From Parvularcula marina (lineage in GTDB: Bacteria > Pseudomonadota > Alphaproteobacteria > Caulobacterales > Parvularculaceae), in NCBI RefSeq assembly GCF_003399445.1, contig NZ_QUQO01000001.1:558001-622000 (forward strand): DNA of 64,000 bases, written 5' to 3'. Every line of letters begins with the position of its first letter. Positions within the stretch are counted from its first letter, which is position 1. The position numbers and the translations under genes are program-made. Below the pieces are notes generated by a model. The model was not told where the DNA came from and did not search any database. It saw nothing but the letters and a program-made list of their open reading frames with translations. Of this stretch, positions 60,972 to 64,000 are shown in pieces.

Positions 60972-62372
60972 ATGTCCAGCACCCCTCACCTCATCATCAC
61001 CGGTGCAACGCTCGAAGGTTGGTTCGCTGCCGCCCTCCTCGTCAATCGCCTGCGCCCGCTCGGCATCGGTGTGACGGTTGTGCCGTCGCCGGATGATGCC
61101 CCTCCGCCTTTGGCACTTTGTACCACCCCTGCGCATGGCCACCTCCATCGCGAGCTGAAACTCGATGAGCGGGATGTCGTCCGTTTTTGCGGCGGCAGTT
61201 TCCGGCTCGCCACGCAGTATAAGGACGAAAATGACGAAACGGGCTTCCTGATCGGCTTTGCATCAGCCGGAGAGCCGCGCGATGGCGCCGGTTTCCACCA
61301 TTACTGGCACCGCGCAAAGGAATGGGACGGCGCGCGCGCTTTCTCATCTTACAATCTGGCCGCCGCCGCAGCAGCGAAAGGCAAGTTCGCGCCGCCGATC
61401 CCGGAAGCCGCCGACATTCGCGGACGTTTTGAATTCGGGCTTCATCTTTCCGGTCCTCTTTATCAGGACTATCTGCAAAAATGCGCCCTGCATTACGGAG
61501 CGGTCCTTGCCCCCTCTTCCTTTGCCAGCTCGGTGCGCGATGATGACGGCAAGGTCAGCGGTTTGATGCTGGAAAATGGCGAAACCCTTTCGGGAGGCTT
61601 CTTCATCGATGCGACGGGTTCTGCTGCTTGCCTTGCGGGTGCGGGCGAGATGCAAACCGCCCTTCAGGGGCCGGGCCAGCTTGACTGGCAGGAAAGCGCA
61701 GCGCGGGCCAATCTCAGCCTGACGGTCACGAGCGGCCAACAGGGCGGCTATGACATCTCGGTCCCGCTTTATGAGACGACCGCGACCGGGCGGTATCGGG
61801 CGGGCGACGGCAATGTCCCGAATAGCTGGCGGCTTCATCCCTGGGCAGAGAATGTGCTCTCCATCGGACGGACGGCAGCAGAGCTCGAACCGCTCGGCGC
61901 GCCGATGATGACGCTCGCCGCAACAGCGCTCGATACCTTCACGGAGCTTCTCCCCTTCGGTAATGACGCGCCTTTCGCGCGGGAAGAATATAACCGCCGC
62001 ATGCACGAGACCTGTGAGCGCTTTTCAGAGTTTCAGTTGATTCAGCACGTCCTCTCGCCCGGTGGCCCGTCGGAAGATGATCTCCCCGAGACGCTGAGGC
62101 GCAAGCTGACCCAGTTTAATAGCCGGGGACGGATTGTCACCTATGATCATGAGAGCTTCGATGAGGACACTCACCTTGCGCTCTACCTTGGCGCGGGCCT
62201 GATGCCTGATCGCCATGACGCACTCGCCAACCGGGCAGAGGACGGACAGGTGAAAGACTTCCTCTCCGCCACGCTCAAATCCGTCCGCGCTGCACGCGAC
62301 GCCATGCCGGACCAGCGGGAGTGGCTCGAGAAATCGGGCATTGCCCGCAAAACAGAGGGAGGCAGCTCATGA
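60972..62372 (+). CDS. Halogenase-family paralogue lacking catalytic residues
   Basis: A 466-residue protein from the ATG at 60972, 2 bases after the upstream stop. It aligns in layout with its neighbours but is altered at each active-site motif: GGGTAGW is replaced by TGATLEGW (residues 10-17), the catalytic Lys by Arg78 (GSFRLATQY), the GWQWRIP motif by GGYDISVPL, and the PLESTS containing the catalytic Glu by PLGAPM. The length, coupling and intact frame argue that it is expressed and selected, so it may be a non-enzymatic partner or have another function. Its stop overlaps the next start (ATGA). Confidence 0.85.
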   Translation: MSSTPHLIITGATLEGWFAAALLVNRLRPLGIGVTVVPSPDDAPPPLALCTTPAHGHLHRELKLDERDVVRFCGGSFRLATQYKDENDETGFLIGFASAGEPRDGAGFHHYWHRAKEWDGARAFSSYNLAAAAAAKGKFAPPIPEAADIRGRFEFGLHLSGPLYQDYLQKCALHYGAVLAPSSFASSVRDDDGKVSGLMLENGETLSGGFFIDATGSAACLAGAGEMQTALQGPGQLDWQESAARANLSLTVTSGQQGGYDISVPLYETTATGRYRAGDGNVPNSWRLHPWAENVLSIGRTAAELEPLGAPMMTLAATALDTFTELLPFGNDAPFAREEYNRRMHETCERFSEFQLIQHVLSPGGPSEDDLPETLRRKLTQFNSRGRIVTYDHESFDEDTHLALYLGAGLMPDRHDALANRAEDGQVKDFLSATLKSVRAARDAMPDQREWLEKSGIARKTEGGSS

Positions 62373-63904
62373 CCACCGCCCCCTCCTCTCTTGATAAGAT
62401 CGTCATCGTTGGCGGCGGCACCGCCGGCTGGATGACGGCGGCTGCACTCTCGAAATTCCTCCGTGCCGGGAAGACAAACATCGAGCTCGTTGAATCAGAA
62501 GAGATCGGCACGGTCGGCGTCGGCGAAGCTACCATCCCGCCGATCAATACTTTTAACGGCCTGCTTGGCATTGACGAGAATGACTTCATCTCGAAGACGC
62601 AGGCCACCTTCAAGCTCGGGATCGAATTCACGAACTGGGCAAAGAAAGGCCACACCTATATCCACCCGTTCGGGGATTACGGTCAGGATGTAGAGGCCAT
62701 CAAATTCTACCAGCTCTGGCTGAAGCTCCGCCAGATATCGCAGAATGTTCCCTATATTGATGAATTCTGCGTCTCCGCCATGGCAGCCCGGCACGGCAAA
62801 TATCTCGCCCCCGCCCGCGATCCGCGGCAGGTGCTCTCGGCGCTTGCCTATGCCTTCCATTTCGATGCGACTCTCTATGCGCGCTATCTGCGCCAGTTCG
62901 CCGAAGACCGGGGCGTCATCCGCACCGAAGGGAAAGTGACGAAGGTCAACCTTCGCGGCGAAGACGGTTTCATTGCCTCTCTCGATCTTGAGGGCGGCAG
63001 GACAGTCGAAGGTGACCTCTTCATCGACTGCACGGGGTTCAGGGGTCTCCTCATCGAAGGCGCGCTTGAAACGGGGTATGAGGACTGGACGCACTGGCTG
63101 CCCTGCGACCGCGCGGTCGCAGTCCCTTGCGAGAATGCCGGGCCGCCCGATCCTTTCACCCGGTCAACTGCACATGAAGCCGGTTGGCAGTGGCGCATCC
63201 CGCTCCAGCACCGCATGGGCAATGGCCATGTCTGGTCGAGCGGGTTCACCGATGAAGAAACGGCGACCACGCGGCTGATGCAAAACCTTGAAGGCAAGCC
63301 GCTCGCCGATCCGCGCCATCTGCGGTTCACGACCGGCCGCAGACGGAAGTTCTGGTACAAGAACTGTGTCGCCATCGGCCTTTCCGCCGGATTCCTCGAG
63401 CCGCTTGAATCAACCTCCATCCATCTCATTCAGGCGGGGATTTCAAAACTCATCGCCCTCTTCCCGGACAAGGACTTCGCACCGATCGAGGCCGAGGAAT
63501 ATAACCGCCTGACCGCGATGCAGTTCGAGCAGATCCGCGATTTCATCATCCTCCACTATCACGCCACCGAGCGCGATGATTCCGAGTTCTGGAATTATGT
63601 CCGGACCATGAGCATCCCGGAGAGCCTGACCCGCAAAATGGACCTCTTCAAATCCAAGGGACGCATCTTCCGCTTCGAAGATGAGCTTTTCGGCGAGGCT
63701 AACTGGCTGTCGGTCTTCCTGGGGCAGAATGTCTGGCCACGCGCCTATGATCCCATGGTCGACACTTTGTCCGATGAGCAGATCACCCAGATCGCCGGGC
63801 AGATCCATCACGCCATCCGCACAACGATTGAAAAAATGCCAAGCCATCAGGACTACATCACGCGCTTTTGCGCGGCCCCCGCTTCAGGAGTCTATTCGTC
63901 ATGA
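62369..63904 (+). CDS. Tryptophan halogenase family flavoprotein, intact
   Basis: A 511-residue protein from the ATG at 62369, overlapping the previous stop by ATGA; the frame is open upstream within the previous gene. GGGTAGW (15-21), GVGEATIP (51-58), catalytic Lys82 in [19 protein letters not shown] and [14 protein letters not shown] with the catalytic Glu are all present. It is clearly more similar to the first array member than to the second. Its stop overlaps the next start (ATGA at 63901-63904), so the array is one translationally coupled operon. Confidence 0.92.
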   Translation: MTTAPSSLDKIVIVGGGTAGWMTAAALSKFLRAGKTNIELVESEEIGTVGVGEATIPPINTFNGLLGIDENDFISKTQATFKLGIEFTNWAKKGHTYIHPFGDYGQDVEAIKFYQLWLKLRQISQNVPYIDEFCVSAMAARHGKYLAPARDPRQVLSALAYAFHFDATLYARYLRQFAEDRGVIRTEGKVTKVNLRGEDGFIASLDLEGGRTVEGDLFIDCTGFRGLLIEGALETGYEDWTHWLPCDRAVAVPCENAGPPDPFTRSTAHEAGWQWRIPLQHRMGNGHVWSSGFTDEETATTRLMQNLEGKPLADPRHLRFTTGRRRKFWYKNCVAIGLSAGFLEPLESTSIHLIQAGISKLIALFPDKDFAPIEAEEYNRLTAMQFEQIRDFIILHYHATERDDSEFWNYVRTMSIPESLTRKMDLFKSKGRIFRFEDELFGEANWLSVFLGQNVWPRAYDPMVDTLSDEQITQIAGQIHHAIRTTIEKMPSHQDYITRFCAAPASGVYSS

Positions 63905-64000
63905 GTGTATCCCGTATCAAGAAAGTCCTGATCGTCGGTGGCGGCTCTGCCGGCTGGATGACGGCCGCGACGCTCTCGAAAATTCTCAAGAATGATTATT
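63901..64000 (+). CDS. Tryptophan halogenase family flavoprotein, cut by window edge
   Basis: The frame begins at the ATG overlapping the preceding stop and is open to the end of the window: [20 protein letters not shown] followed by [13 protein letters not shown]. The GGGSAGW motif identifies the family. Only 33 residues are visible, so whether it retains catalytic residues cannot be told. Confidence 0.85.
   Translation, partial: MSVSRIKKVLIVGGGSAGWMTAATLSKILKNDY

Overview
The window comes from a marine-type heterotrophic alphaproteobacterium, most likely from the Caulobacterales/Hyphomonadaceae/Parvularculaceae neighbourhood. The evidence is several large TonB-dependent receptors (TBDRs), SapC, JmjC-cupin and tryptophan-halogenase-like genes linked to polysaccharide utilisation, LacI-type operators of the form TGTTAGCGCTAACA, and an alphaproteobacterial style of MobC/relaxase mobile element. 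The taxonomic placement is inference from gene content.

Layout. (1) 1-5.7 kb, minus strand: TBDR, SapC, JmjC-cupin, then a halogenase cut by the window edge; two LacI-type operators lie upstream of the TBDR. (2) About 5.7-25.46 kb: an integrated mobilizable element abutting a tRNA-Leu. It has a MobC-like protein, an HxH relaxase, a coupling protein split into two overlapping ORFs and a large serine recombinase whose stop codon lies inside the tRNA, but no type IV secretion channel genes. Cargo includes a DNA methyltransferase gene broken by an amber codon, a 1,361-residue HigA-like-HTH fusion resembling a defence protein, a tail-anchored protein, a HEPN-like RxxxxH protein beside an array of covarying hairpins, a small resolvase, a lipoprotein/coiled-coil pair, a 559-residue unknown protein and a WxxG/HRxxGPA repeat protein. 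(3) 25.5-41.5 kb: mostly housekeeping genes, namely metA, two tandem S9 peptidases, sdaA, a CinA-like domain protein, a photolyase, a MarR-like regulator with a siderophore-type TBDR and an esterase, tRNA-Ser, a secreted unknown protein and an AlaC-like aminotransferase. (4) 41.5-64 kb: a carbohydrate utilisation locus with GH9, a sugar-porter MFS, two GH3 enzymes, an Fe/2OG oxygenase-like protein, a CE4 deacetylase, GH115, a second JmjC-cupin and a large TBDR, followed by a tandem array of at least four halogenase-family flavoproteins running off the right edge.

How it fits together. GH115 (glucuronic acid side chains), GH3 (beta-xylosidase/beta-glucosidase types), GH9 (beta-1,4-glucanase type) and CE4 point to hemicellulose such as glucuronoxylan with beta-glucan. 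Oligosaccharides would enter through the large TBDRs and the MFS sugar porter. LacI-type operators at four separate promoter regions (5.64, 43.3-43.5, 51.7 and 59.3 kb) suggest one regulon spanning both sides of the mobile element. The LacI regulator itself is not in the window. The most novel material is the mobile-element cargo (HTH/large-effector fusion; hairpin array beside a HEPN-like gene; split coupling protein) and the halogenase array, in which one member has lost both catalytic residues.
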